Assembly (NCBI RefSeq): GCF_963678635.1
Contig: NC_087070.1
Location: 6,482,539-6,546,538, forward strand
Length of the DNA stretch: 64,000 bases
Reading direction: 5' to 3'
From: Symsagittifera roscoffensis
Lineage: Eukaryota; Xenacoelomorpha; Acoela; Convolutidae
Position numbers and translations under genes: made by a program. The notes below the pieces were generated by a model. That model was not told the DNA's origin, searched no databases, and worked only from the letters and a program-made list of their open reading frames with translations. Positions within the stretch are counted from its first letter, which is position 1. Every line of letters starts with the position of its first letter. Shown piece after piece: positions 1-12,088 of the stretch.

Positions 1-883
1 TCATAACAAATACTCAGAAGGTCGAAAGTATCATTTCGAGAAAAACTTATTGCATTGTGAAAACTGGCGTTTTCAAGGGTCTTTCACAAATTATAGTCAG
101 CCAATGGTAGAATCAAAGGGTAGATGCTGTTTTATTACCATGTATGGGAGGCCTATATTTGGGAAAAACTCGTTTTCAGACCTGAAAAGATAATTTTTTG
201 TACTGTTTACTGATTGGTTTTTCTGTCTAGGTCAAGAAAAAATTTTTGCATGGACTCTAAGTAAATGTCAAACATAACGGTCCTTGAAAATCCTTACCGG
301 CCCTTGGCATTTTAGAAAAACGCTGACCTGATCTTAAGTTTGTCCACAAGTGTAGTTGAACCCTTCAACTTGCTACTGATTTTATATAAACTATTTTTAC
401 AACTCTCAATTAAAATCTGGTAAACAATGTCATTTCCAATTTACTGTTTTATTACTTTCCAACAAAAGGTTAAATTAGGTTCCTTTTAATTCGAGCTTTT
501 TTGTCCGTGAAAGAAGTCAAACTCCAAAACTCTGGATCAAACGTACAATCCCCCCCATAGTGACCTACCGTATAAAGCCCTCCCCAAGCATGTATTAATT
601 TTGGAAATTAGGTCCGTATAAAATATGCATTTCATACAAACCCGCAAATAAAACTGTTTTTAACATTTGATTCTGCGGGATTGCACTTGCACGCTCTTAA
701 TTACCTAGATTAGCGTTTTATTACAATTTTCTTTATTAATACGGTTATTTGAGAACAAATCTAGGCGATACTCAAAGTTAGTTAAAGAAAAATCCGTATT
801 TTCTCCCCTTTAAATCGATTTGTGGGGAAATTGTACGGTTGATCCGAAACTTCTGTTCGATTCAACGCAGAAATTTGACGTAC

Positions 884-981
884 TTGATGAATAAAAATAT
901 CTTCCTGGGTATCGTCTCTATTAATGAATCCGTAGCCATTTCGAACATTGAACCATTTCACGACTCCAGTCACTTTTTCCG
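884..981 (-). CDS. Y-box exon 2 (first half of cold-shock domain), inverted copy
   Basis: The minus strand encodes the cold-shock domain start, including the WFN motif, RNP1 (NGYGFIN) and RNP2 (DIFIHQ). A TTATAG acceptor and a GTACGT donor are intact. The 98 bases are identical to 13932-14029. No disabling change is present. Downstream intron sequence differs from the plus copy by indels, for example a loss of about 18 bases just after the donor. Confidence 0.7.
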
Positions 982-1046
982 CTATAACAAAAACAGAGTT
1001 TACTCATAATAATCTCTGTAATTAAGAAACTCACTACAACAAGTAC

Positions 1047-1134
1047 CAATTATTTTCCTGTCAGCCAGCCCATCTTTGATGTTACTGGTGTTACTCTGAG
1101 GTTGTTGATCTTTAACCTCGGCTGCTGCGGTCAT
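1047..1134 (-). CDS. Y-box exon 1, inverted copy
   Basis: The minus strand encodes the same 29 codons plus one base as exon 1 at 13779-13866, starting [11 protein letters not shown]. The donor (GTACTT) follows at the same phase. All 88 bases are identical to the other copy. About 75 bases upstream of the ATG, including a TTTTAG acceptor-like site, are identical too, and divergence sets in beyond that. Whether the remaining exons exist to the left of the window cannot be seen, so it is called a partial gene. Confidence 0.7.
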
Positions 1135-1559
1135 TTTGATGTTACAAGGGCCCTAAAAGATATCCAAAAGATGTTTTAATTTTCACATGTACTTTCTCTC
1201 TGTCAACAAACACAAGTGTCTAAAATTTGAAACCTTAAAATTTGAAGGATCACATGCTCAAAAAATGAAGAGAAATTCCAATGAGAACTGCAATTCCATC
1301 TCAGTTGAATTGAAAATTCAGTTTTATATGTAAAACAAAAAGAGCAATGAGACAGTTTTTTTGTAGCAGCAAATAGCGTTTCAAAAAAAATTATTTTGCA
1401 GCTATCTGATTTTCGAAATTTCGTCAAAAAATTTATTTTAAAAACTAAAAATTAGGTGTGCAATTGCAACACATTTGAACACCAATAATTTGAACAATAA
1501 TTTCGTTTTTAAATGGGGCTACTTTTTCTACGCTCCGTCGCTGTGTAGTTTTTGGTTGA

Positions 1560-1952
1560 ATGTTACATATTCTGATTTAGCCTAAGAAACAAAAATCATA
1601 TTTTTATGTGGAGCAGTAGTTGTTTTCCAATTTCAAGTTGTGTTCAAGGTCTCGGAGCTCTTTTCATAGTCGTTTTTCACAAATCAGTTTACAATTTTAA
1701 TGCTACTGCTCTTTTACAGGATGAAAAATTTCATCTTCATGAATATCAAATCTTGAAAAGGTCGACAACATTTTTCAAAAGTTTCATACAAAAATTCTTA
1801 TGTACTTGTTTCGAATATCATCCTGTATAAATTAATGTCTAATCTCGGTTGTTATGGTATTTGTAAATGTTCGGAATCTAGGAACTTCAAGATTCTGAAC
1901 GACGCTTGTTTTACTTTTGCTTAGTTTTGTCAAACTGAAGTCTTCTGGCTAA
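1560..1952 (+). repeat. Direct-orientation copy of the segment upstream of Y-box
   Basis: This stretch matches 12866-13250 in the same orientation, up to the point where the N gap begins. At the right-hand locus the segment precedes exon 1 in the gene's direction. Here the neighbouring Y-box copy is inverted but this segment is not, so order and orientation differ between the loci. Short open frames in it (for example 1606-1830 and 12913-13125) are shared between copies but look like chance frames. Confidence 0.8.
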
Positions 1953-2152
1953 NNNNNNNNNNNNNNNNNNNNNNNNNNNNNNNNNNNNNNNNNNNNNNNN
2001 NNNNNNNNNNNNNNNNNNNNNNNNNNNNNNNNNNNNNNNNNNNNNNNNNNNNNNNNNNNNNNNNNNNNNNNNNNNNNNNNNNNNNNNNNNNNNNNNNNNN
2101 NNNNNNNNNNNNNNNNNNNNNNNNNNNNNNNNNNNNNNNNNNNNNNNNNNNN
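1953..2152. other. Assembly gap (200 N)
   Basis: There are exactly 200 consecutive N, the usual placeholder for a scaffold join of unknown length. The duplicated segment ends at the left edge of the gap, so linkage and orientation of 1-1952 relative to the rest rest on scaffolding alone. Frames reported across it are meaningless. Confidence 0.98.
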
Positions 2153-2479
2153 GACAAAAGAAAACAAAAACTTAGAACTGTAGCAAACTCAATGTTCATA
2201 TTAAAACTGGCCCCACATATTATATTAAAACCTTTCCCTCACATTGCATATATTTCTCAGTTGTTGCACGTGTTATAATTGAATGCGTGATGTTACGATG
2301 TAAGGTACGAAGATTAAAAGTTAACACAATAGTTAGTTATTTCACCATGCAGAGTTTGATTATATTATGATAACTTATAAGATATTTCTTAAATAAGAGG
2401 AGGGAGTGTAAAAAGCCAAATAGTTAAGTTGGACAAAAATTTTTTTGTTCGAAAAAAGACTGAAAAAAAAAATTTTGTT

Positions 2480-2905
2480 CCAAATTTTTTCAACATTACG
2501 AGGCCAAACCGTGTGTTTTTTGAAACGTCAACGGACTCCTTAAAAGGACAAAAACAGATTTGTCGCAGAATCCACGTCATTGCTAGTTTTTTTTCAATTT
2601 TTTTTGTTGTTTTGGATTCCACGATCAATTAGCTAAAACACAATGTCATTGCAAATTTCTAAAAAAAAAAACCAAGTTTGCTGTATCAGCAAAATTTTTG
2701 CGGAACCCAAAACCGTTTGTGGCATCAACAATGAAATAATAAATTATGTGTAAATTCAAACTTCACTGACACAGAATTTGTAATTGCAAGCAGAATCTGT
2801 GAATTGTAAGTGGAATCCGCAAATTGTAAACGGAATTCCCAAAACGCAAGCAAAATCCGCTTTTATTTGTGGATTCCAGTAGCATATAGAGATAAGTCTT
2901 GAAAT
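2480..2905. repeat. Dispersed repeat family C, copy 1
   Basis: This begins with ATTACGAGGCCAA at about 2494 and carries many variants of a short internal motif built around GGAATCCGCAAATTGTAA. The same start sequence and internal organisation appear at 24405-25017 in direct orientation. The matching inverted end was not found here, so this copy looks 3'-truncated or decayed. Confidence 0.65.
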
Positions 2906-5900
2906 AAGAGCTAGTTTTGTGTGGGTCATCAGCAAGGTTTTCCAAAAATTCAACCTCATTTAGTGCCAACTGTTTAATCTCAATTACTGCCAACAGTTCA
3001 AACTCAGTTACTGCCATCAGTTTGAAGTCACAAGCTAGACTTTTTTTGTTGGTTTCCAGTATTTCTAAAATAAAACACAAAAAAGTTGAAAATGAACTGA
3101 TGTAAATCTTTTGAAAAATTATAAGGCTGATTTATCAAAAAATAATGCAAAATAGTTAGGTCAATTTTTAATGATTAACAAAGAATCAGCTGAAAAAAGC
3201 TACCTGTAAGAACAAGAACTTAATTAGGGTGTTTAAAGAGTTTTTTCCATTTTCCCACCCCCCTCGTGAAATAGCAAAAAAACTGCTCAAAAATTTTCAC
3301 GCGGAACTTTGCATGTTATAAATGTTGTGAAAATTTTTTCACCTGTTCACGCTGACACGTTTGAATGCAGTTTTTAATATAAAAAAAAAATTTTAAAGAG
3401 ACTTTCTTTTAATGTGAATTTCAGAAAAAATCAAAAGGGGGAACTGGAAAGGAGCTGTTTAATGCAGTAAACTTTTGTTCAAGGATTTTGTGTGTTAACC
3501 GAACCAAAATCGACCTTAACGCTGAGCCTTTTGTTACCATAATTTGAAACAAAAGGAGCAAAAACCTAAAAAAAAACTGAAGTGTTTTCAAAGCCAATTT
3601 TAAAGAAAGCTTAGTTAGTTTTGGATACATTTTTCAAAAATAATTTGAAAACTAAACAATAGAAGGAAACGTTAAACCTTAACGCACTGTTCTTGAAAAC
3701 AAACGAGGTATGGCGATGGCAAAACCCTTCACTTAAATTGAATAGTCCAATTTGGTTTTAGCCGTCCTGCGAGTCTCAGTTTTGAAATGATGCGATGATC
3801 TTTATATTTTCACCAACATTCTGATTGCCTGGGTACCACTATTCAAGTAATTTTTTTGTTTTGGGGCTTCGTACCACCCTCCGTTCAATGGAGCACGTTT
3901 AAACTATGCATCGAAAACATAAAACCAAAACTTCTCAGCCTTTGGCGGTTGAATTTTCATTAGAACATCGGCGTTATCGTCAGCCGTTATTTGCATACTG
4001 CGGAATAAGTTGTTTTGACAAGTTCAAAAAACTATTGCCCTTTCTTAATGACGGGTGAGACAAACTTATTCATCACCTGTGATCAATCCACGCTCGGCAA
4101 GAAATGTTTTTCGTCAGGTGATCAGAGAACGGAACGAAGTTTGTTGGCTCGGCCAAACAGCTGTAGTTGTGCATCGAAAATTGGAATAATCTTGCAACTA
4201 GACTGTTGTCTCATAAATGGCTTATCCGAAAATTAAAAAAAACTCCTACAATGCCATTCGGAAGCGTCTGAGTAAATCTTACCCCGAGCATCAAAAGAGT
4301 TTTCGAAATCGAAAGCATGCTGATAGACTTCTAATATCTTTTTTTTGTTCCCTCCAGCAGTCTTTCATCAATCGTACGACCACATCCGTATCCTCCGATC
4401 CGATTCATTTTGGAGCGTGCACGCCAAGTCTTCTCGATTTGGACACTATGCAAGTGGCTTTCCCTTCTAATTTTCGGCTAAAATTTCAACCTATGCAGGA
4501 TCTTCGCACGAGCACAGTCCTATGCAAATGTCATCTGTACTCATAAGCTAAAGATTTCAGAGCAAGGCTAAGCAAATGAGTAAAAAAGGCTAAAACGCGA
4601 TAGCTCCGTTCAATTGTTGGCTTACGGTAACAATGAAGTAGCGCATTCTATCGTTTAACGATCGCCAACCGGTGAATATTTTCATCCAATCCTGAAATGT
4701 GGACTCGACCTCACTTCTATGGAGGACGAGGATGTTAGTGCGCGCCAAATCATACTGGCATTTTACAGGACAGAAAAAAATATCTGACTATTAAAAAAGT
4801 TTGAACTGTACACCATAATTTGAACTAAAACTACTTTCAGTTGCTTTTAAAAACACTTTTATCTGTCTATGATTTTAGCAATGAAGCAACTCAGGACATA
4901 TCAAAGTGTTCAAAAGCCCACATTTAATCTCAAAACAATTGATAATGAAGTTTTAAACTTTTTTAAACTATTGTTGTGAACTTGTTTTTTAATGTTACTT
5001 CATTCGAAACGTTATCTTTTACAGTTTTGACCGAGGCACAATCATGTTAAATATGTTTTATTTTAAATCCTGAATGCTTTGATGTCGATTCTTTTACTTA
5101 CCTTGGTTGTTTCTACAAAAATTAAAACACGTTCATTCTAGGCAAATTATTCCATATTGAAATTATTTCAAAATTTTGAAATTATCTTTTTACCTACTCA
5201 AAATTTTTTATGCCAAAGTGGTTCAATTTTCTTAGTTTTTTAAATCTCTTTGTATATGTGAGGTAAAGAAAAGAACAAAAAAAGGTTCAAAATTAAGATA
5301 AAAAAGGTTTATTATATAACTATTGTAAGAGTCGTAATAAAAGCGACTTTGGGTCAAATTTGAGAAAACATCAAAGTACTTGCTAGTCTGCTAGCTGCAG
5401 ACAACTCTGATATTACGAAATTTGCAAAAGGTAGAAATTATGTTTTCTCTTTCTTCCCGGAAACTTTGTAAGAAAAACCTAACCTTACAATTCAAAAAAG
5501 AATGCAGCCATATTCTAATTCTTATAGGCTGTTGGGACAAAAAAAATAAGCTCAGAAAACGACATGTGACGAAGAAATGGTAGATTGCCTAAACAGTATT
5601 GTAAATAAAAGTATTTTGGTTCTCAAATTTTAACTTGAATGTCTGAAAGTTTGGCGTTTTTTTTCCACCACTGGTCATTTTACTTTGTTTTTTTGTTTTT
5701 TTTTCATTGCAGCTGAAAGCGTGACATGAAGTTTAATAGATTATTTTACTCATCTCAAGCTAAAAATTATCAAAACATGGTTTTTTTTCCACTAGTCGTC
5801 AATGTTTTTTTTAATTTTCGGCCTTTTTTCCACATTTTATTTGGCCGTCCGAACTCTTTTTCATTCAAGGTCAAAACCTGCAAAGCAACGAGCCTAAAAA

Positions 5901-6500
5901 TTATTGCATAGCTTTGCACTCGATAAGTGTTTTCATTATGAAACTACTCCGTCAAAAAAATCGAAAACAAACTGACACCAAGATATGTAGTTTTTGAATC
6001 AACACCTTGTGAATTCGCGCTGAAATTTGACAAAGAAGGTGCATCGAAGGATCTTTTGCGAGACAAAAAAATTCTGTTAATAACTCTTCTGTAAAAGTTA
6101 GTTTGACAAGGATTGTGAGGAAATTTTTTTTAAAGTACAGGCGGGATTAATGTCCAAGTGATTTTTTGACTGCTAAAGAGGCGAGTGCGCGTGCCTTCTG
6201 CGTCTAAATTAGAAAAATAACTCCTTCTCAGCTCCAAGGAGGTTACTGTTGTTATCTTACCGAAAAACGGAAGGTTTTCAATGTCTGAGAAGTTGTGTCC
6301 ACGGAAGCTGTCATCCGGCCGGATTGGCATAAAGTATTATGATGTATCTATATTTTTATACAGAATATTCCGAGGCCAAACAGATGGCCTTGGCTGCTAT
6401 AGTTATAAAATATCGATGAGCGCTACCACTCAGTTATCTTGAATCAGCATTGTAATTTTTTTACCTTTTCTCAGACCTTACCAAGCATTAGGTTCAGATT
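2906..6500. other. Unassigned region
   Basis: I see no recognisable gene. Most of it is AT-rich with homopolymer runs. The part from about 3690 to 4770 is clearly less AT-rich and holds two adjoining open frames (4015-4236 and 4217-4546, plus strand) and a short coding-like frame near 4660-4790. None resembles a family I know. A decayed mobile-element remnant is the most likely explanation. Confidence 0.4.
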
Positions 6501-6528
6501 CTAGAACAACTCATACATAGCAGTATGA

Positions 6529-6830
6529 CATGGCACAGCCAGCAGGATATAAGCAGCCTCTGAGTATTCCCCTAGTTTGGCAAAAGGCATCAGTAGAACC
6601 ACCCCTAGAATGGTCAAAGTGGGCAGCCATTATGGAAAATACTCTGTTTGCAAAAGACGGGATAGAGGTAAGAATTTTACTAAGAGCAAAACCTCCAATT
6701 TTAGAACTCACCAAACCAACCAACCTACGAAGTTGAAACCAATGGAGAAACAGAGGCTCAAAAGCGCAATTGAGATTTCAGAAACCAAAAAAAAAGAGTT
6801 ACTTGGGAAAACAACGTAATCAAAACTAGA
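6529..6830 (+). pseudogene. Gag-like retroelement remnant
   Basis: A plus-strand frame encodes a segment with PPLEWSKW followed by a Pro-rich stretch (ELTKPTNPTYE across a frameshift) and then a basic, Asn/Arg/Gln-rich stretch. This order recalls the N-terminal region of Gag-like proteins of LTR retroelements in invertebrates. The frame is broken by at least one frameshift near 6700 and one stop near 6765. No protease, integrase or LTR was found around it. The assignment rests on pattern resemblance only. Confidence 0.35.
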
Positions 6831-7269
6831 GACAAAGGCGACAAAGATCAAATCTATTACCTTATTAGTTGTTGTGAAACAAACAAACTTTGTATTGGAT
6901 ACACCTTAAATAAAAGGACAATTTGTTTCTTTTGTTGTGACAAATTTTAAATGGGGAAAAATCTTGCCGAAAAAAATTTATACTTCCAACAAAGATAAAT
7001 AACGTAAATCATACTTTCGTAAAATCTTTCCCGTCTTCCATGGTTTAGATTATTCCAATCCGCAGACGCACAAAACTTGATTTCTTTGACAACTTAACTT
7101 CTAATACTCTTAATTAACATGCGCTAATAAAAAAAATCGATTTGCAATTTGAAGTTAGAAATGTGCTGAAAACGGAATGGTTTGATTCAGAAAGCAAAAA
7201 ATTTGAAAAGTAAACAAGAAGCAGTTTTAGCTTATCGAAATTAAGTACAAAAGTTGGCGAATGGTCATT

Positions 7270-8660
7270 TGGCCAAATATTAAAGAAAAACAAGAAGTTC
7301 GTTCGCAAAGTGTCTACTCACTTCTGGAGACAATTCAACAAAAAAAGAAATCTATCAACAAGTTTTGTGGTTCTTTTTCAAGCAGCAGCCGAAATATGTT
7401 GATTGGTTTTTTGGCTCTGTCAAGTCTCGACTTTATATTTCAGTTAAATCTGAACTTCCACCCTTCCGTTTTCAGCACAAAACAGTGCGGCAATTCTATG
7501 GTGTACTTCAAAAACTAATAGTCAAAAAACCTCTGGAACCGTCTACCGTACCTGGAATAATCGACGGTCAATCAATAATTGTGACCCACATTGTTTTTAT
7601 TAGTATTACCTGCAGAGATGAGAAAGTTTTCCATCTGATCTAAAGAAAGTAAATGTCTACCCTTTTTCAAAAAAAATGACCTAATGGATCCAAAAAGCTA
7701 TCGCCCTATTTCAATGACACATGCATTCTCCAAATTCTTTGAAAACGTTTTTCATGCTCAAATAACAGAACATTTGAACAAACATCAATAAAAACTCCAT
7801 TTCAGTTTGGTTTTGCAAAAGTTCACAACACAAGATGCATTGGTTTACGTTTCAGAAAGTATCCGGAAGAAAATAGTTTCTAAAAACTGTTCTTGCAGCT
7901 TCATTGGATATTTTAAAGGCTTTTGACTCTATTTCACATAATGTTTCAGAAAAAATTACACTGTATGGAATTTTCAATTGAGGCAAATGCATTAATTAAA
8001 ATTTTCCCCAAAAAATGTCTTCAAAGAGTAAATGTCAATTGGGTTTTTGTAACTTGATTAAATTGAGAAGAGAAGTGCCTCAAGGCACGGTACTAGGTTC
8101 AAAATTGTTCAATTTATATATCAGAGTGATGCAAAAACGAACATTTCATGAATGTATTTTGGTGCAATATGCAGATGACTGTATGATATTTGGATCATAA
8201 CGATCTTCAAAAACGCGTTGAATCAGATACAAATTTTCTTGCTCGAATTCACGAATTTTTTTTGCCGAAAATCAGTATAATTTTTAGTTTTTTAGTCAAT
8301 AAAATGAATAACAGAAGGTGGAAACTGACTGAAAGATTATAAAGTATCAATATATAGCGAAGAAAACTGAATGCAAATATTTAGGTCTGATTTTTGATTC
8401 TAAACTTTCATATCAATCTCAAACAAAAAATTTATTGCAAAAAAAGGCCCAAGGAACCAAAACGATAGATACTATTGGACAAAAAATTCTAACATTGTAT
8501 TTGATTCCTTTGCTTCACTGTTAAGTTTTAAGTCCTTTAGTTTGTGCAGCAAAATTTTTAGAGCAAATTAATGAAACATCAGTGATGTCCATAAAAAGCA
8601 CTTGAACTGGGCTTTGAAATACACTTTCTTCAGATCAAAATTCAATTTTTCGGCCGCACT
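7270..8660 (+). mobile_element. Decayed non-LTR retrotransposon (LINE), plus strand
   Basis: A degenerate LINE reverse transcriptase can be followed through several broken frames. The pre-RT segment is at about 7365-7545. Near 7690 lies DPKSYRPISM with a following SKFFE. Near 7900-7950 lies DILKAFDSISH, the palm motif with the first catalytic Asp. VPQGTVLGSKLFNLYI lies near 8070-8130 and QYADDCMIFGS near 8165-8200 (catalytic YADD). A YLGLIFDSKLSY thumb motif follows near 8380-8410. Stops and frameshifts separate the blocks. Endonuclease and 3' end were not identified. The order of motifs makes the class call firm; the clade is not determined. Confidence 0.85.
8015..8200 (+). pseudogene. Reverse transcriptase core fragment (YADD box)
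   Basis: This is the longest open piece of the plus-strand LINE, 61 codons. It carries the conserved PQGTVLG motif of RT block 4 and the YADD catalytic box near its end. It stops immediately after the YADD segment, while homologous coding continues in other frames to about 8410, so the element is dead. Confidence 0.8.
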
Positions 8661-8719
8661 ACTGAAACGAAAATCTTTTCTCGGAGTTGAGAAACGAATG
8701 TAATTGAAATGTGTTACAT

Positions 8720-9680
8720 ATCTTTATCAGTATTTTACTAACAAAGGCAAGCTTTTACAAAAACATTGAGGCTTCTGTCAGCGAATTATAGAATAAATCA
8801 ATAAAAAAGTCAAAAATAATTGATAATCACTCTTCAACTGCTTCTTTGCTCAACAGTTTTTGTATCTGACGTCAAAAATGGAATTCGTTGCCCAGTAAAT
8901 TACGTAATTTTTGCCATTACTTTATAAACGTTCAAGAAAAAATAAAACTAAATCTAGTTTACTGAAACGAAACCTGATTGTACATGTACACATAAAAACA
9001 CTTGGCGTGAATTCGTTTTCAAGAGTTGATTTGCAGTTATATGTTCAGTTTTGACAAGTTTTTTCTAATTTAATGTTGATTACAACATTTACGGAAGAAA
9101 AAATTTTTTGTTTGTTTTACATTTTCATTTTTAAATTGCTGCTTTTTTTTATATAATAGTTTCGTCTTATTGTATTCAAACATATGAGCAACTAATTTGA
9201 CTTTGTAACTAATAATAACTCTACACTGTTACTATACTACTGCAACGACTATTGTGTATACTTTTTTTAATCAGAAGGTCAGAAGTATAATAGTAACCGA
9301 GGTTACAGTCAGGAGTCCCTTAATCACGTATTCCAGTCAAAATCCTTGGATTTTTCTAGATATGGAAGTGATAATGATAAAAAAAAAAGATTTCAAATGT
9401 TGATGTCCTTACAACTGAAAACGATAGTGGTTACGTTTCTTCAATAAGAAAACGCAACTCGACACGAGAAAATATAATATACAAAAGTTACTAATAAAAA
9501 ACTTCGTCGAAACTTATTTTGTGATTCATTGTTCCGGTGTTGGCAGTCTGCATTGCCAGGGAGCTTCTCTATTTTAAAAAACTGCCTGCTCTGTGTTCCT
9601 CATTGCATTTTCTTAGGTTCTTACAAAGCTTGCTCAAAAAAAAAATTGGTGCTGGGGCCGGCCGCGCCCTGAATCTCAAA
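8720..9680. other. Unassigned AT-rich region
   Basis: I see no gene. Scattered A/T homopolymers and short chance frames only. Part may be flanking sequence or the 3' tail of the neighbouring LINEs. Confidence 0.4.
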
Positions 9681-9814
9681 AGCTAGCGGTTGAAAAAGAT
9701 AGGGTTACAAACAGACCCAGCTCTAATCCTACCAGGATCTAAGGAGTCTACTACCGTTACATCCCACAAGAGCTGCTTATCAACAGCCAATGGAACGATC
9801 GTCAAACCGTCTGG

Positions 9815-10096
9815 TCACTTCTGATCGGTCCTGTAGAGGTGTCGTGGTTCCAAAACAGACGGAGTGTGAGAAGAAGATAAACTCTGCTTTGTAAGGGCAC
9901 TCAGGTTTGAATGGCTAGAGAATCTCCCTGCCCGTTTGAGGCGAGAAAGATCATGCCAACCATCTTTGGTAAGGTCTTTTCCGCACACGCATTTATGCTG
10001 TTCGCATATTTTTGAGCCTAATCGAAGTCCTATCGCAATTCTGAGTTGTTGGATTGACAGTTTTAACCTTATGTTTTTGCACGGGATGACGTTCAA
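9815..10096 (-). pseudogene. LINE C-terminal domain with Cys/His motif
   Basis: A 93-codon open piece contains IAIGLRLGS, then CVCGKDLTKDGWHDLSRLKRAGR, a variant of a C-x-C...H...C metal-binding segment in which the last Cys appears to be Arg, and then SVLEPRHLY. It ends at a TGA after which the same frame continues with family-typical residues. A single nonsense change and a lost metal ligand mark it as dead. Confidence 0.75.
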
Positions 10097-10773
10097 CCAT
10101 TGGGAGCTAAATCTATCTTAGGAACGCGTTGAATCTATTTACGTCCGTTGGTTCGAGTCGTAAAATCAAGTCTAAAATTTTGCTGTTAGAAATTGGCTCT
10201 ATCCAGTTTTTTTGGGATTTTGTTTTTCGGAGCCATTTCAAGTTTTCCAAATGCAAATTACCGTTTAAGCGCATCATCATAGGTTCCATCAACCTTTTCC
10301 AAACCAAAGATTTCGCTTAAGGCATTTTTCGCTCCTAAGAAAGCGGCTAAAGCTAGTAGACGAGCGGAAGAAACGCCCAAGCCACCTTTGGCTGGCGGGA
10401 GAACTGCTTGTTAAAACTGGTTGTCATCCATTTTCACATTAGTGACCTTTCATAACGAATTTCTTAGTGATTTGTCGTAGCGCTCCAAAAATCATTTTGC
10501 AAAAAACAAGGGCTCGTACGCAAAAAATATAGGATTTTTGGCATGCTAAAGCAATTTTTCAGGAGGTAAAAACCATAATGGGCGTCTAGTTTGTCAATAA
10601 TATCTGAGATTTTTTCAAGCTCCTTAACTTTTTTCGTCAAGAAATTCTTTTTGGCAAAGTTCGCCGATTGGAGAACCTAAAATGAGGAATTCTTCTTTTG
10701 TTTTTATTTTTATTTTGGGACATATTTTTCGAAATTGTGTTCACAATGAATTATTTTGTGTTCTCGTAGTCGG

Positions 10774-11037
10774 TCACAAAAAACAAAATTCGCACATCTC
10801 AGTGTTCAAGCTCATGCCGTAAATGTGTTTCGATTCCAGAATGTTTTTGAGGTCCCGGAGTACTGCCGTATAGTCGTCGGCTAAATTTCCATCATCTAAA
10901 TACAATATGTTAATTTTCGACCCCAACTGTTTGACTGGTGTCTGAATTATTTCCGCAAAAAAGGGTGGGGCTCGAGGATCACCTTGCTGTGTTCCCTCTC
11001 CTGACATTATGACAGAGCTTCCATTAAAAGGTAACAA
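10774..11037 (-). pseudogene. Reverse transcriptase core (QQGDP...YLDDG)
   Basis: This 87-codon minus-strand frame holds RT block 4 (GTQQGDPRAPPFF) and block 5 (ILYLDDGNLADD). The Asp pair of the catalytic box is present. The upstream part of the palm is in a different frame, and the frame stops right after a segment ending CEFCFL. Confidence 0.8.
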
Positions 11038-11544
11038 GGTTTATTATAAGCGCAATGGGTGTAATTATACAATTAGGAGCGATTTGAATAAACATAATTC
11101 AGCATTGTTTCTCTATTTAGCGAGTTAAGGGTAATTTTAAAATCTAGTTTTAAAAGAAGGGTGCATTTTGGAGTGTCGTCGCGTTAAATTAGGTTTCGAA
11201 GTGAGTGTGCAGCTATTTCTGCTCCTCGTTTAGTATCGCATCCTACCTGTACGTCTCCAGAAAAAATGTTGTCGCTCGGAGAGGGCCTTGCTTTCAGCCC
11301 ATTTAGACGCGATACGTCTATGTGTGTTACCAATTATAATCGGTCTCAACCCGCCGTCTATCTTTATGAGGGCGATAAACTTTGCGCCAAAAAAGAAAGG
11401 TCTTAGGGGTTCGGGTATTTTGCCATCTCCTATGAGGTTTATCAGCTAAGTATGCGCTTTTAGAAAAATAAGTCCTGCACTGCCATTCGACTTACTAACA
11501 AGATCTTTAAAATTTTCAGAAACTATTTTATCGGGACCTGTTGC

Positions 11545-12088
11545 TCATCCGTTCGGAAAGGACATTATTGCTTTGCATAGGTCGAATTCGGTTACGAAAA
11601 AACTATCTAAGCTTTCTGAATTTGGAGCTGCAATTTTGACTCGCTGACGGTGCTTAGACAACAATTTTTGATAGTTATCTGTTAAAAAAGGAGCTTTTCT
11701 GTCATCTGAAGCAGCAGGCCTTATCCCTCCCTTTATATTTCCTTCATCAAGCTTACTACTTATTAGCTTTATTCTCTGCTCGAGGTCACTCGGAGGCGTA
11801 CTTGAAACTTGGGGAAGGGGTTTTGGAAGTGACACCTCATTTGCTCGAATTTTTTCCATATCAAAGAGATCATGCTTTCGGTCTGTTTCCGTCCACTTCT
11901 TCTCGGTTGCTCCAAAAAAACAAGAACGACGATAAAAAAATTTGCCATTTTGTAACATCTTCTACATTGTAGAAGATGTCATTTATTTTGTCCGTCAGAC
12001 TTTCCGCCAAGGGAACATGCGAGTATTTTGGTAATCTCTTGAGTAATCGGATATTTGAGATGGCTGTATTAACATAATTGTCAGGCAC
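11545..12088 (-). pseudogene. Pre-RT segment of the minus-strand LINE, two overlapping frames
   Basis: Two overlapping minus-strand frames (12088-11870 and 11958-11545) together read through a region typical of the part upstream of the RT domain in this family. It contains a basic LLKRLPK start, a Trp-rich middle and a stretch ending near the FPNG/P motif that precedes the RT fingers. The switch of frame near 11900 shows a frameshift. No endonuclease is visible upstream, so the 5' end is truncated or unrecognisable. Confidence 0.6.

Larger units (their letters stand above)
1..1520 (-). repeat. Inverted duplicate of the Y-box 5' region (arm 1)
   Basis: The reverse complement of this stretch matches about 13400-14950 on the plus strand, including Y-box exons 1 and 2, their shared intron and the start of intron 2. 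Non-coding parts differ by scattered substitutions and indels, while both exons are identical to the plus copy. The part from 1 to about 500 is closer to the second intronic duplicate (17317-17820) than to 14445-14950. The copy runs off the left edge of the window. It is either a real inverted paralogue or a divergent haplotype placed in inverted orientation, because its contig ends at the N gap. Confidence 0.85.

Noticed and set aside
1930..2199. ORFs spanning the N run
   Set aside because: They are artefacts of translating N as an unknown residue.
2756..3080. Overlapping minus-strand ORFs of 67 and 105 codons
   Set aside because: They lie over repeat C and its flank, overlap in different frames and show no motif.
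9655..9672. GGCCGGCC and neighbouring GC run resembling a cloning site
   Set aside because: It lies just past the end of the retroelement reading frame and is not next to vector-like sequence; no vector or adapter was recognised.
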